From Anaeromyxobacter oryzisoli (GTDB taxonomy: Bacteria > Myxococcota > Myxococcia > Myxococcales > Anaeromyxobacteraceae): DNA of 60,067 nt. The position numbers were made by a program, and so were the translations under genes. The notes under the pieces are model-generated. The model was not told the DNA's origin and did not search any database. It was given only the letters and a program-made list of their open reading frames with translations. Shown here piece after piece: positions 52,570 to 60,067 of the stretch; the stretch's first letter is position 1, and every line of letters starts with the position of its first letter. The stretch spans positions 1 to 60,067 of the forward strand of contig NZ_JALCZA010000022.1 of assembly GCF_022690765.1 (NCBI RefSeq). Direction: 5' to 3'.

Positions 52570-53724
52570 TCACCCCGTTCCCCGCCGCGAGCGCTGGCCG
52601 GGATCGCCGCGCGCGACCCGTCGCCGCCCTGGCGCACGCCGGCGCGCCTCCCGCTCGCGCGCCTCCCGCACGAACCGGACCAGCGCCTCGGCCCGGTGGT
52701 CGGGGGTGTGCTCCGCGAGGACGCGCCACCGGGCCCGGGCGGCGATCGCCCGCCGCTCGTCCTCGGGCAGGTCGTCCAGGATCGCGAGCGCCTGCGCCGT
52801 GGAGGCGGCGAGCAGGATCTCGCGGCCCGGCGCGAAGAACGCCTCGATCCCCGGCCACCGATCGGAGACGACCGGCGTCGCGCAGGCGGCGGCCTCGAAC
52901 AGGCGCACCGAGGGCGACCAGCCGGCGCGCACCATGTCCGCGCGCGTGACGTTGAGCGTGTACCGCTGCGCCGCGTAGAACGCGGCGTGGGCGGCGGGCG
53001 GGAGGTGCTCGAGGCGCGCCACGTTCTCCGGCCACCCGACGCCCGCGGGGTACTGCGGCCCCGCCACGGCGAACCGCGCCGCCGGCCGGGCGCGGGCGGG
53101 CTCGACCAGGAGCCGCTCGAGGGCGGGCTGCCGGTCGGCGCTGTACGTGCCGACGTACCCGAGGTCCCAGCGGAGCGGCCGCGGCGAGGGCCGGTGCACC
53201 TCCGGGTCGGCGCTGCAGTAGAGCGGCCGCGCCGCCGCCGCCCCGAGGTCGCGCTCGATGCGGCGGAGCATGGGACCGCCGGTGAACGACAGGTACAGGT
53301 CGAACGCCGGCACGAGCTCCGGGGCGAGGTACTCGCACTCGCGGCGGGCGAGGCGCGCGACGGTGACCGGCGTGTCGATGTCGTAGAAGGCGGTCGTGCC
53401 GCGCGCGAGCTCGAGGACGAGCCGCGCCACCTCGCGCCCCTCCGGCACGTACGAGCCGACCACCGTGACGTCGGCGTCGCGGAGCCGCGCGCCGAAGCGA
53501 TCGCGCAGCTCGGCGAGGCTGCCGTAGAGCTCGACCTCGCAGTACGGCGGTCGGGCCAGGTCCCGGTGCGCCGCGTACCAGGGGACGTCGCGCTCGAGGA
53601 AGAGCACCCGGTGGCCGGCCGCGGAGAGCGCCCGCAGCAGCGCGCGGTACGTCGTCGCGTGGCCGTTGCCCCACGACGACGTGATCGACAGGCCGAGGAC
53701 CACGAGGTCGAGGCGCGCGCTCAT
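52570..53724 (-). CDS. CgeB-like glycosyltransferase
   Basis: 384 residues. The N-terminal Rossmann part starts LDLVVLGLSITSSWGNGHAT; the C-terminal half has the CgeB pattern (YTLNVTRADMVRAGWSPSVR LFEAAACATPVVSDRWPGIE). These are GT-B enzymes, named after a spore maturation gene, that add sugars to surface or spore parts. The ATG overlaps the stop of the preceding gene by 4 bases. A basic tail of about 25 residues ends the protein. Confidence 0.88.
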   Translation of the reverse strand: MSARLDLVVLGLSITSSWGNGHATTYRALLRALSAAGHRVLFLERDVPWYAAHRDLARPPYCEVELYGSLAELRDRFGARLRDADVTVVGSYVPEGREVARLVLELARGTTAFYDIDTPVTVARLARRECEYLAPELVPAFDLYLSFTGGPMLRRIERDLGAAAARPLYCSADPEVHRPSPRPLRWDLGYVGTYSADRQPALERLLVEPARARPAARFAVAGPQYPAGVGWPENVARLEHLPPAAHAAFYAAQRYTLNVTRADMVRAGWSPSVRLFEAAACATPVVSDRWPGIEAFFAPGREILLAASTAQALAILDDLPEDERRAIAARARWRVLAEHTPDHRAEALVRFVREAREREARRRAPGRRRVARGDPGQRSRRGTG

Positions 53725-54848
53725 CCGGCGGTCCCCTCCGCCGACGCCGGGGCGCGCCCGGCGCCGTCTCCGCCGAGGCCGAGGGCGGCCTCGACCGCCG
53801 CCGCGCGGCGGTCGTAGGTGTGCTCGGCGAGGACCCGCGCGCGCGCCGCGGCGCCGATCCGCCGCGCCCGGGCCGGCGTGAGCGCCGCCAGGTGCGCGAC
53901 GACCTCCGCGCCGTCGCGCGCCGCGAGCACCTCCCTGCCCGGCTCGAGGAACCGCTCCAGCCCCTCCCACGCGTCGGTGACGAGGCAGGCGCCCGCGCCG
54001 GCGGCCTCGAACACCCGGGTGGCCGGCGAGAAGCCGTTCCTGGCCATGCTCTCGCGGGACACGTTCAGGATCGCGAGCGGGGTCGAGTTCCAGGCGTTGT
54101 GATCGGCGGTGCCGACGTGCCCCGCGCGGCGGACGTTCGCCGGGACGGCCCGGGCGTCCCAGCCCGCGCCGCCGAGGAGGAAGCGGCGCCCGGGCAGCGC
54201 GGCGGCCGGCCCGAGGAAGAACTCCTCCACGCGCGCCTCGCGATCCGGGAGCCGGTTGCCGAGGAACGCCAGGTCCGCCTCGAAGCGCGGATCGGCCGGG
54301 GCGGGGTGGTGCGTGGCGGGATCGAGGGCGTTGTAGATGGGCACGCATGCTCGCGCGCCCAGCCGCCGGTAGCCGGCCACGACCGGCTCGCCGCCGCCGT
54401 AGGTGAAGACGTGGTCGTAGCGCGGGACGAGCGTCCGGAAGGGATCGCCGGGATCCCGCGCGAGCCGCTCGAGCGTCGCCGGCGCGTCGACGTCCCAGAA
54501 GGCGATCCGGTTCCCCGGGCGGCGCAGCTCGAGGACGCGGGCCTCGAGGAGCGCGTCCTCCACGCCGACGCCGCTCGCCTTCACCACGAGGTCCGCGCGC
54601 CGGGCCGCCTCCAGGCACGCGTCGAGCGTCGCGGGCACGTCCGGGCGCCAGATCACGACGCGCGCGTACGGCGGATCGGGGATGTCCCTGTGTGCGTGCC
54701 GATCGTAGGCGTCCGGCTCGTGGAAGGTGATCGAGTGGCCGCGCGCGTGCAGCGCGCGGGCGAGCCCCCGGTAGTAGGTCGCCGCCCCGTTCCAGTACGA
54801 CGAGACGAGGCTCGAGGCGAAGAACGCGATGTCGAGTCGGTCGTTCAT
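53721..54848 (-). CDS. CgeB-like glycosyltransferase
   Basis: 375 residues, a paralogue of the next gene. It begins LDIAFFASSLVSSYWNGAAT and carries ILNVSRESMARNGFSPATRV FEAAGAGACLVTD in the C-terminal half. The two genes overlap by 4 bases and probably act one after the other on the same acceptor. It points away from the epimerase chain 242 bases off, so both groups may share one control region. Confidence 0.88.
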   Translation of the reverse strand: MNDRLDIAFFASSLVSSYWNGAATYYRGLARALHARGHSITFHEPDAYDRHAHRDIPDPPYARVVIWRPDVPATLDACLEAARRADLVVKASGVGVEDALLEARVLELRRPGNRIAFWDVDAPATLERLARDPGDPFRTLVPRYDHVFTYGGGEPVVAGYRRLGARACVPIYNALDPATHHPAPADPRFEADLAFLGNRLPDREARVEEFFLGPAAALPGRRFLLGGAGWDARAVPANVRRAGHVGTADHNAWNSTPLAILNVSRESMARNGFSPATRVFEAAGAGACLVTDAWEGLERFLEPGREVLAARDGAEVVAHLAALTPARARRIGAAARARVLAEHTYDRRAAAVEAALGLGGDGAGRAPASAEGTAG

Positions 54849-55090
54849 GCGCGGGGTGCGCTCCGGGTTCGCTGAGAAGTTAGGCCCACGCTCCACCGCC
54901 CGCAGGAGCCCACCCCGCTCGCCCGCCCGGACTTGTACGGACGAGCGAACCCGATCCGGCGCGCGGCGATCGGCGAGGGAGGCCGGGCGCGCGTCGGACG
55001 TTGCCCGGACGCGACCCTGTTCGCACGTTTTGCGGGGAGGGCCAGCCTTCACGCCGGGAGAATACGGCGGCGCGCGGCCCGGGGAGAGCC

Positions 55091-56209
55091 ATGGGCGACC
55101 GGCGGATCCTCATCACGGGCGGGGCGGGGTTCATCGGCTCGCACCTCGCGGATCACCTGCTCGCGCGCGGATACGCCGTGCGGGCCCTCGACGACCTGTC
55201 ACCCCAGGTGCACGGACCCGGCGGGCGACGACCGGCCTACCTCGATCGGGAGGTGGAGCTCCTCGTCGGCGACGTGCGCGACCCCGAGGTGGTGCGCCGC
55301 GCGCTCCGCGGCGTCGGCGCGGTGGTCCACCTCGCCGCCGCGGTCGGCGTCGGCCAGAGCATGTACGAGGTGGACCGCTACGTCGGGGTGAACGACCTCG
55401 GGACGGCGGTCCTCCTCCAGGCGCTCATCCAGCGGCCGGTGGAGCGGCTCGTGGTGGCCTCCTCGATGAGCCTGTACGGGGAGGGGCTCTACCGCGACGC
55501 CCGCGGCCGGCTCGTGTCGGCGGAGCGGACCCGCGCGCAGCTCCTCGAGCGGCGCTGGGAGCCGCTCGGCGAGGACGGCGGGCCCCTCGAGCCCGTCCCC
55601 ACGCCGGAGACGAAGCCGCCCGCGCTCGCGTCGATCTACGCGCTCTCGAAGCTCGACCAGGAGCGGATGTGCCTGCTCGTGGGCGAGGCCTACGGCATCC
55701 CGACGGTGGCGCTCCGGTTCTTCAACGTCTACGGCACGCGCCAGGCGCTCTCGAACCCGTACACCGGCGTCCTCGCCATCTTCGCCGCGCGGTACCTGAA
55801 CGGCCGGCCGCCGCTCGTGAACGAGGACGGGCTGCAGCGGCGGGACTTCGTCTCGGTGCGCGACGTGGCGGCGGCCTGCCACCTCGCGCTCACGGTGCCG
55901 GGGGCGGCCGGGCGCGTGCTCAACGTCGGCAGCGGCCGGAGCTTCACCGTCCTCGAGGTCGCCGGCCGGCTGGCGGACGCGATGGGGCGCGAGGACGTCC
56001 GGCCGGAGGTGACGCAGAAGTACCGCGTGGGGGACATCCGCCACTGCTTCGCCGACATCGGGGAGGCGCGGCGGGTGCTCGGCTACGAGCCCGCGGTGCC
56101 CTTCGACGCGGGGCTCGAGGAGCTCGCGGGCTGGCTCGAGGGGCAGATCGCGCACGACCGCGTGGGGGAGGCGAGCGCCGAGCTCACGTCGCGGGGGCTC
56201 TCGCTGTGA
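55091..56209 (+). CDS. NAD-dependent sugar epimerase/dehydratase (extended SDR)
   Basis: 372 residues. NAD-binding ITGGAGFIGSHLADHL; catalytic SSMSLYGEG and the YxxxK element in SIYALSKLDQE; later VALRFFNVYGTRQALSNPY. It acts on nucleotide-linked sugars. The ATG at 55091 follows GGGGAGAG. It starts a chain of four genes in which each start overlaps the stop before it, which ties their products to one pathway. Confidence 0.92.
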   Translation: MGDRRILITGGAGFIGSHLADHLLARGYAVRALDDLSPQVHGPGGRRPAYLDREVELLVGDVRDPEVVRRALRGVGAVVHLAAAVGVGQSMYEVDRYVGVNDLGTAVLLQALIQRPVERLVVASSMSLYGEGLYRDARGRLVSAERTRAQLLERRWEPLGEDGGPLEPVPTPETKPPALASIYALSKLDQERMCLLVGEAYGIPTVALRFFNVYGTRQALSNPYTGVLAIFAARYLNGRPPLVNEDGLQRRDFVSVRDVAAACHLALTVPGAAGRVLNVGSGRSFTVLEVAGRLADAMGREDVRPEVTQKYRVGDIRHCFADIGEARRVLGYEPAVPFDAGLEELAGWLEGQIAHDRVGEASAELTSRGLSL

Positions 56210-57270
56210 CCGACGATCGCGTGCTCGTGGTGGGCGGCGCCGGCTTCATCGGCGCGAACCTCGCCCACCGGCTCCTCTCCTCCGGCGCGCGCGTCCGCGT
56301 GCTGGACAGCCTCGCCCGGCCCGGCGTCGAGCGGAACCTCGCCTGGCTCCAGGCGACCCACGGCGAGCGCCTCGAGGCGACGATCGCCGACGTCCGCGAC
56401 GCGGAGGCGGTCGCGCGCGCGGTGCGGGGCGTCTCCGCCGTGTTCCACCTCGCGGCGCAGGTCGCGGTGACGACGTCGCTCGTCACGCCGCTGCACGACT
56501 TCGAGGTGAACGCGCGCGGGACCCTGAACGTCCTCGAGGCGGCGCGGCGGGAGGACCCGCCGCCGTTCGTCCTCTTCACCTCCACGAACAAGGTGTACGG
56601 CGCCCTCGAGGACGTGTCGCTCGTGGACGTCGGCTCGCGGTACGCTCCGGTCGAGCCGGGGCTGCGCCGCGGGATCTCCGAGGCGCGCAGCCTCGCCTTC
56701 CACTCACCGTACGGCTGCTCCAAGGGCGCCGCGGAGCAGTACGTGCTCGACTGGGCCCGGACCTACGGCGTGCCCGGCACGGTGTTCCGGATGAGCTGCA
56801 TCTACGGCCCGCACCAGCTCGGCACGGAGGACCAGGGCTGGGTGGCGCACTTCCTCCTCCAGGCGATGCACCGCCGCCCCATCACGCTCTACGGCGACGG
56901 CAAGCAGGTCCGCGACGTGCTGTTCGTCGAGGATCTCCTCGACGCGTTCCTCGCCGCGCGGGAGCGGCCGCGCGAGGTGGCCGGTCGGGCGTTCAACGTG
57001 GGCGGCGGGCCGGAGAACACCGTGAGCCTGCTCGAGCTGCTCGAGCTCGTCGCGGAGCTCGAGGGCGTGGCGCCGCGCGTGCTCCACGACGGCTGGCGGC
57101 TCGCCGACCAGCGCTGGTACGTGTCGGACCCGTCCTCGCTCGGGCGCCTCGCCGGCTGGGCGCCGCGCACGGGCGTCCGCGAGGGCGTCGCGCGGCTGCA
57201 CGCGTGGCTGCGCGACGCCGCCCGCGCGCCGCGCCCCGTCGCGAGCCCGGCGGAGGCGGGGAGCCGATGA
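56206..57270 (+). CDS. NAD-dependent nucleotide-sugar epimerase, CDP-tyvelose-epimerase-like
   Basis: 354 residues from a GTG that overlaps the previous stop (GTGA). VVGGAGFIGANLAHRL binds NAD. TSTNKVYGALE and HSPYGCSKGAAEQYVLDW are patterns of the CDP-paratose/tyvelose 2-epimerase group, and MSCIYGPHQLGTEDQGWVAH fits too. The product may be a dideoxy sugar or a heptose, but the substrate cannot be fixed. It lies between the other SDR gene and an alcohol dehydrogenase. Confidence 0.9.
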   Translation: MTDDRVLVVGGAGFIGANLAHRLLSSGARVRVLDSLARPGVERNLAWLQATHGERLEATIADVRDAEAVARAVRGVSAVFHLAAQVAVTTSLVTPLHDFEVNARGTLNVLEAARREDPPPFVLFTSTNKVYGALEDVSLVDVGSRYAPVEPGLRRGISEARSLAFHSPYGCSKGAAEQYVLDWARTYGVPGTVFRMSCIYGPHQLGTEDQGWVAHFLLQAMHRRPITLYGDGKQVRDVLFVEDLLDAFLAARERPREVAGRAFNVGGGPENTVSLLELLELVAELEGVAPRVLHDGWRLADQRWYVSDPSSLGRLAGWAPRTGVREGVARLHAWLRDAARAPRPVASPAEAGSR

Positions 57271-58232
57271 CCCGGGCGGCGCACATGCGCGCGGCGGTGC
57301 TCGCGGGGCCGCGGCGCCTCGACCTCGTCGAGGTGGCGCGCCCGGAGCCCGGCCCGGGCGAGGTGCTGGTCCGGCTCGAGGGCTGCGGCGTGTGCGGGTC
57401 GAACCTCGTCCCCTGGCAGGGGCGGGAGTGGTTCCGGTACCCGTTCCCCCCCGGCGCGCCCGGGCACGAGGGGTGGGGGCGCGTCGCGGCGCTCGGCCCC
57501 GGCGCGGCCGGGTTCGCCGACGGGGACCGCGTCGCGCTGCTCTCCGGCGCCGCGTTCGCGGAGTACGACGTCGCGCCCGCCGACCGGCTGGTCCGGATCC
57601 CCGCCGCCGTCGCCGGCCCGTTCCCGGGCGAGGCGCTCGGCTGCGCCGCGAACGTGCTCCGCCGGAGCGCGATCCGCGCAGGCGACCGCGTCGCGCTCGT
57701 CGGAGCGGGGTTCCTCGGCCTGGTGACGCTCCGGCTCGCGGTGCTGGCGGGGGCGCGGGTGGTGGCGCTGTCGAGGCGGGAGAGCGCGCTCGCGCTCGCG
57801 CGGCGGTACGGCGCGGCGGAGACCCTCGCGACCGGCGCCGATCGCGACGCCGACGTGGCGCGGGCGACGGCGCTGGCGGGGGGGCTCCTCGACGTGGTGA
57901 TCGAGGCGGTGGGGAGCCAGGCCGCGCTCGACCTCGCGTCCGCGCTCGTCCGGGAGGGGGGCCGGCTCGTCGTCGCGGGCTACCACCAGGACGGCCCCCG
58001 CACCGTGGACATGGGGCTGTGGAACTGGCGCGGGATCGACGTCGTGAACGCCCACGAGCGCGATCCGCGCGTGCAGCGCGACGGGATCTTCGCGGCCGCC
58101 GGCGCGGTCGCGGAGGGGCGGCTCGACCCGTCGCCGCTGTACACGGCCTTCCCCCTCGCGCGCGCCGGCGCCGCGCTCGAGGCGATGGAGGCGCGGCCCG
58201 ACGGGTTCGTGAAGGCCGTGCTGACGACGTGA
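57267..58232 (+). CDS. Zinc-type alcohol/sorbitol dehydrogenase family protein
   Basis: 321 residues. The N-terminal catalytic part has EGCGVCGSNLVPW and the zinc-ligand region APGHEGWGRV; the Rossmann part has VALVGAGFLGLVTLRLAV. It lacks the structural-zinc Cys cluster of classic enzymes. It probably oxidises or reduces a sugar hydroxyl. ATGA overlap with the gene before and GTGA with the gene after bind it to the chain. The start is ATG at 57267; an inner Met at residue 7 is possible. Confidence 0.88.
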   Translation: MTRAAHMRAAVLAGPRRLDLVEVARPEPGPGEVLVRLEGCGVCGSNLVPWQGREWFRYPFPPGAPGHEGWGRVAALGPGAAGFADGDRVALLSGAAFAEYDVAPADRLVRIPAAVAGPFPGEALGCAANVLRRSAIRAGDRVALVGAGFLGLVTLRLAVLAGARVVALSRRESALALARRYGAAETLATGADRDADVARATALAGGLLDVVIEAVGSQAALDLASALVREGGRLVVAGYHQDGPRTVDMGLWNWRGIDVVNAHERDPRVQRDGIFAAAGAVAEGRLDPSPLYTAFPLARAGAALEAMEARPDGFVKAVLTT

Positions 58233-59242
58233 TCGCGCTCCCCTCCCAGCCCACGCGGCGGCCGCGGCTCGGGTTCCTCGGCGTCGGCTGGATCGGGCGC
58301 CATCGGCTCCGGGCGATCGTCGAGAGCGGGCTCGCGGAGGCGGTCGCCATCGCCGACACCGCGGCGCCCGCCGCCGCCGAGGCCGCGGGGGCGACGGGCG
58401 GCTGCCGCGTGGAGGGCACCCTCGACGCGCTGCTCGACCTCGACCTCGACGGGATCGTCGTGGCCACGCCGTCGGCGCTCCACGCGGACCAGGCCATCCG
58501 CGCGCTGGAGCGGGGCGTGGCGGTGTTCTGCCAGAAGCCGCTCGCCCGCAGCGCGGCGGAGGCGCGCCGCGTGGTCGAGGCCGCCCGCGCCGCCGACCGG
58601 CTCCTCGGGGTGGACCTCTCGTACCGGCACGTGGCGGGGGTGGACCGCCTGCGCGAGCTGGTGCGGTGCGGCGCGCTGGGGCGCGTCCACGCGGTGAACC
58701 TGGTGTTCCACAACGCGTACGGTCCGGACAAGGCCTGGTCCCAGGACGCCCGCCTCTCGGGCGGCGGCTGCGTCGTGGATCTCGGGATCCACCTCGTCGA
58801 CCTCGCGCTGTGGGTGCTCGGCTTCCCGGAGGTGGACGACGTCACCGCCACGCTCCGCGCGGGCGGCGAGCGGATCCGGGGGCGGGCGCACGGGCTGGTC
58901 GAGGACTTCGCCGCGGCGCAGCTCGAGCTGCGTGGCGGGACCGCGGTGCAGCTCGCCTGCTCGTGGCGGCTGCACGCGGGGCAGGACTGCGCCATCGAGG
59001 CGGCGTTCTACGGCACCGAGGGCGGCGCCGCCCTTCGGAACGTGAACGGCTCGTTCTACGATCTGGTCGTCGAGCGCTTCCGCGGCGCCCGCCGGGAGCT
59101 GATCGCCGGCCCGCCCGATCCGTGGGGCGGCCGCGCCGCCGTGGCGTGGACGCGCGCGCTCGCGGCCGGCGTCCGGTTCGATCCGTCCGTCGCGTCGATC
59201 CTGGAGGTGCAGGCGACGCTGGACCGCATCTACGAGGCGTGA
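58229..59242 (+). CDS. Gfo/Idh/MocA-family oxidoreductase
   Basis: 337 residues from GTG. Nucleotide site GFLGVGWIGRHRL; the EKP-type motif appears as CQKPLARSAAEA (Gln for Glu); the substrate part has SGGGCVVDLGIHLVDLALWV LG with its catalytic His. Members oxidise or reduce sugars bound to NAD(P). Paired with the dehydrogenase before it, it could carry out a two-step change at a ring carbon. The Gln in the motif is a known minor variant. Confidence 0.9.
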   Translation: MIALPSQPTRRPRLGFLGVGWIGRHRLRAIVESGLAEAVAIADTAAPAAAEAAGATGGCRVEGTLDALLDLDLDGIVVATPSALHADQAIRALERGVAVFCQKPLARSAAEARRVVEAARAADRLLGVDLSYRHVAGVDRLRELVRCGALGRVHAVNLVFHNAYGPDKAWSQDARLSGGGCVVDLGIHLVDLALWVLGFPEVDDVTATLRAGGERIRGRAHGLVEDFAAAQLELRGGTAVQLACSWRLHAGQDCAIEAAFYGTEGGAALRNVNGSFYDLVVERFRGARRELIAGPPDPWGGRAAVAWTRALAAGVRFDPSVASILEVQATLDRIYEA

Positions 59243-59251
59243 CGGAAGATC

Positions 59252-60067
59252 ATGAGAGTCCTCCTGCACGCGGACGCGGTGGGCGGCGTCTTCACGTACG
59301 CGGTGGAGCTCGCGCGGGCCCTCGCGGCCCGGGGCGTCGAGGTGGTGCTGGCGACCGAGGGCGCGCGCCTCGCCGACGATCAGCGCGCCGCGCTCCGGGC
59401 GGTCCCGGGGCTGGTCCACGCCGAGGGCGAGTTCCGGCTGGAGTGGATGCGCGACCCCTGGGACGACGTCGCGCGCGCCGGCGCGTGGCTCCTCGCGCTC
59501 GAGCGCCGAACGCGCCCGGACGTGGTGCACCTGAACGCCTTCTCGCACGGGGCGCTCCCCTTCCGGGCGCCCAGGCTGGTGGTCGGCCACTCGTGCGTCC
59601 TCTCCTGGTTCGAGGCGGTGAAGGGGACCGCCGCCCCGCCGGAGTGGGACCGGTACCGCCGCGCGGTGCGGGCCGGGCTCCGCGCCGCGGACGCGGTGGC
59701 GGCGCCGAGCCGCGCGATGGCGGCGGCGCTGGTCCGCCATCACGGCCCGATCCCCGCGCCGCTCGTGATCCCGAACGGCCGCGACCCGGGGCGGTTCCCG
59801 CCGGGGGAGAAGGAGCCGCTCGTGCTCGGCGCGGGGCGGCTGTGGGACGAGGCGAAGAACGCGGCGGCGCTGGCGGCCGTCGCCTCCGAGCTGCCCTGGC
59901 CGGTGGCCATCGCGGGGGCGGACCGGCTCGAGGCGGCTCCGGCCGCGGCGCGGGACCGCGCGCCGTCCGCGCTCCCGCCGGCGCGCGCCACCCTCCTCGG
60001 CCGCCTCGCGGAGCCGGCCCTCGCGGGGTGGCTCGGGCGCGCGGCGATCTTCGCCCACCCGGCGCGG
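59252..60067 (+). CDS. GT4-type glycosyltransferase, cut by the window edge
   Basis: At least 272 residues. It begins MRVLLHADAVGGVFTYAVEL A, the usual glycine loop of GT4 (GT-B) enzymes, then VVHLNAFSHGALPFRAPRLV and AVAAPSRAMAAALVRHHG, with VIPNGRDPGRFPP before the nucleotide-sugar domain. The C-terminal part that binds the donor is cut off. It begins 9 bases after the oxidoreductase stop and closes the visible chain, so it probably transfers the sugar made by the four genes before it. Confidence 0.88.
   Translation, partial: MRVLLHADAVGGVFTYAVELARALAARGVEVVLATEGARLADDQRAALRAVPGLVHAEGEFRLEWMRDPWDDVARAGAWLLALERRTRPDVVHLNAFSHGALPFRAPRLVVGHSCVLSWFEAVKGTAAPPEWDRYRRAVRAGLRAADAVAAPSRAMAAALVRHHGPIPAPLVIPNGRDPGRFPPGEKEPLVLGAGRLWDEAKNAAALAAVASELPWPVAIAGADRLEAAPAAARDRAPSALPPARATLLGRLAEPALAGWLGRAAIFAHPAR

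Overview
This is high-GC DNA whose coding regions strongly favour C or G at third positions. The gene content fits a Myxococcota / deltaproteobacterium, most likely Anaeromyxobacter-like. It includes a protein with a MYXO-CTERM-like tail, a Ser/Thr kinase, a NtrC-family regulator, a large multiheme c-type cytochrome and an arsenic locus. The organism is inferred from gene content only; no marker gene fixes it.

Layout. 1-6070 is accessory and eroded: small membrane proteins (SHOCT, PsiE), a glycosyltransferase remnant, an arsC remnant, two secreted proteins and a toxin-antitoxin pair. 6320-14120 is a metal/redox block. It holds an ECF sigma factor with a small membrane protein, an ars operon (truncated ACR3-arsC-arsD-arsA), a TSUP permease, an FmdE-like protein, a Crp/Fnr regulator, and a thioredoxin-like lipoprotein with a CcdA-like electron carrier. 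14500-17140 is a 2.5-kb segment between an intact tRNA-Pro(GGG) and a 3' copy of the same tRNA, which looks like the footprint of tRNA-site integration. 17265-20911 has an isochorismatase-family hydrolase, an array of intergenic repeats, a ThDP-dependent enzyme and two 2[4Fe-4S] ferredoxins.

21061-38266 is mostly core genome: RlmE, TyrS, a YmdB-like phosphoesterase, 5-FTHF cyclo-ligase with 6S RNA immediately upstream, a kinase, cysteine desulfurase, a DHH phosphoesterase coupled to endonuclease IV, a Fic-like protein, an APC permease, GlnE and a NtrC-type regulator. 38390-45727 is an electron-transfer and sensing stretch: a di-heme peroxidase-like protein, a chemoreceptor, a PhnD-like binding protein and a 14-heme (CxxCH) cytochrome. 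45788-50202 is a tight five-gene operon: radical SAM, flavin-type split barrel, then substrate-binding protein, ATPase and permease of the NitT/TauT type. 50338-60067 is sugar metabolism: GlgX, two CgeB-like glycosyltransferases and a divergent chain of overlapping sugar-modifying genes ending in a glycosyltransferase cut by the window edge.

The best candidates for something not well described are the radical-SAM/transporter operon, the Fic-like protein lacking its catalytic His, the 14-heme fibronectin-type cytochrome, and the tRNA-flanked mini-island. The 6S RNA is a confident RNA call that a protein-only annotation would miss.
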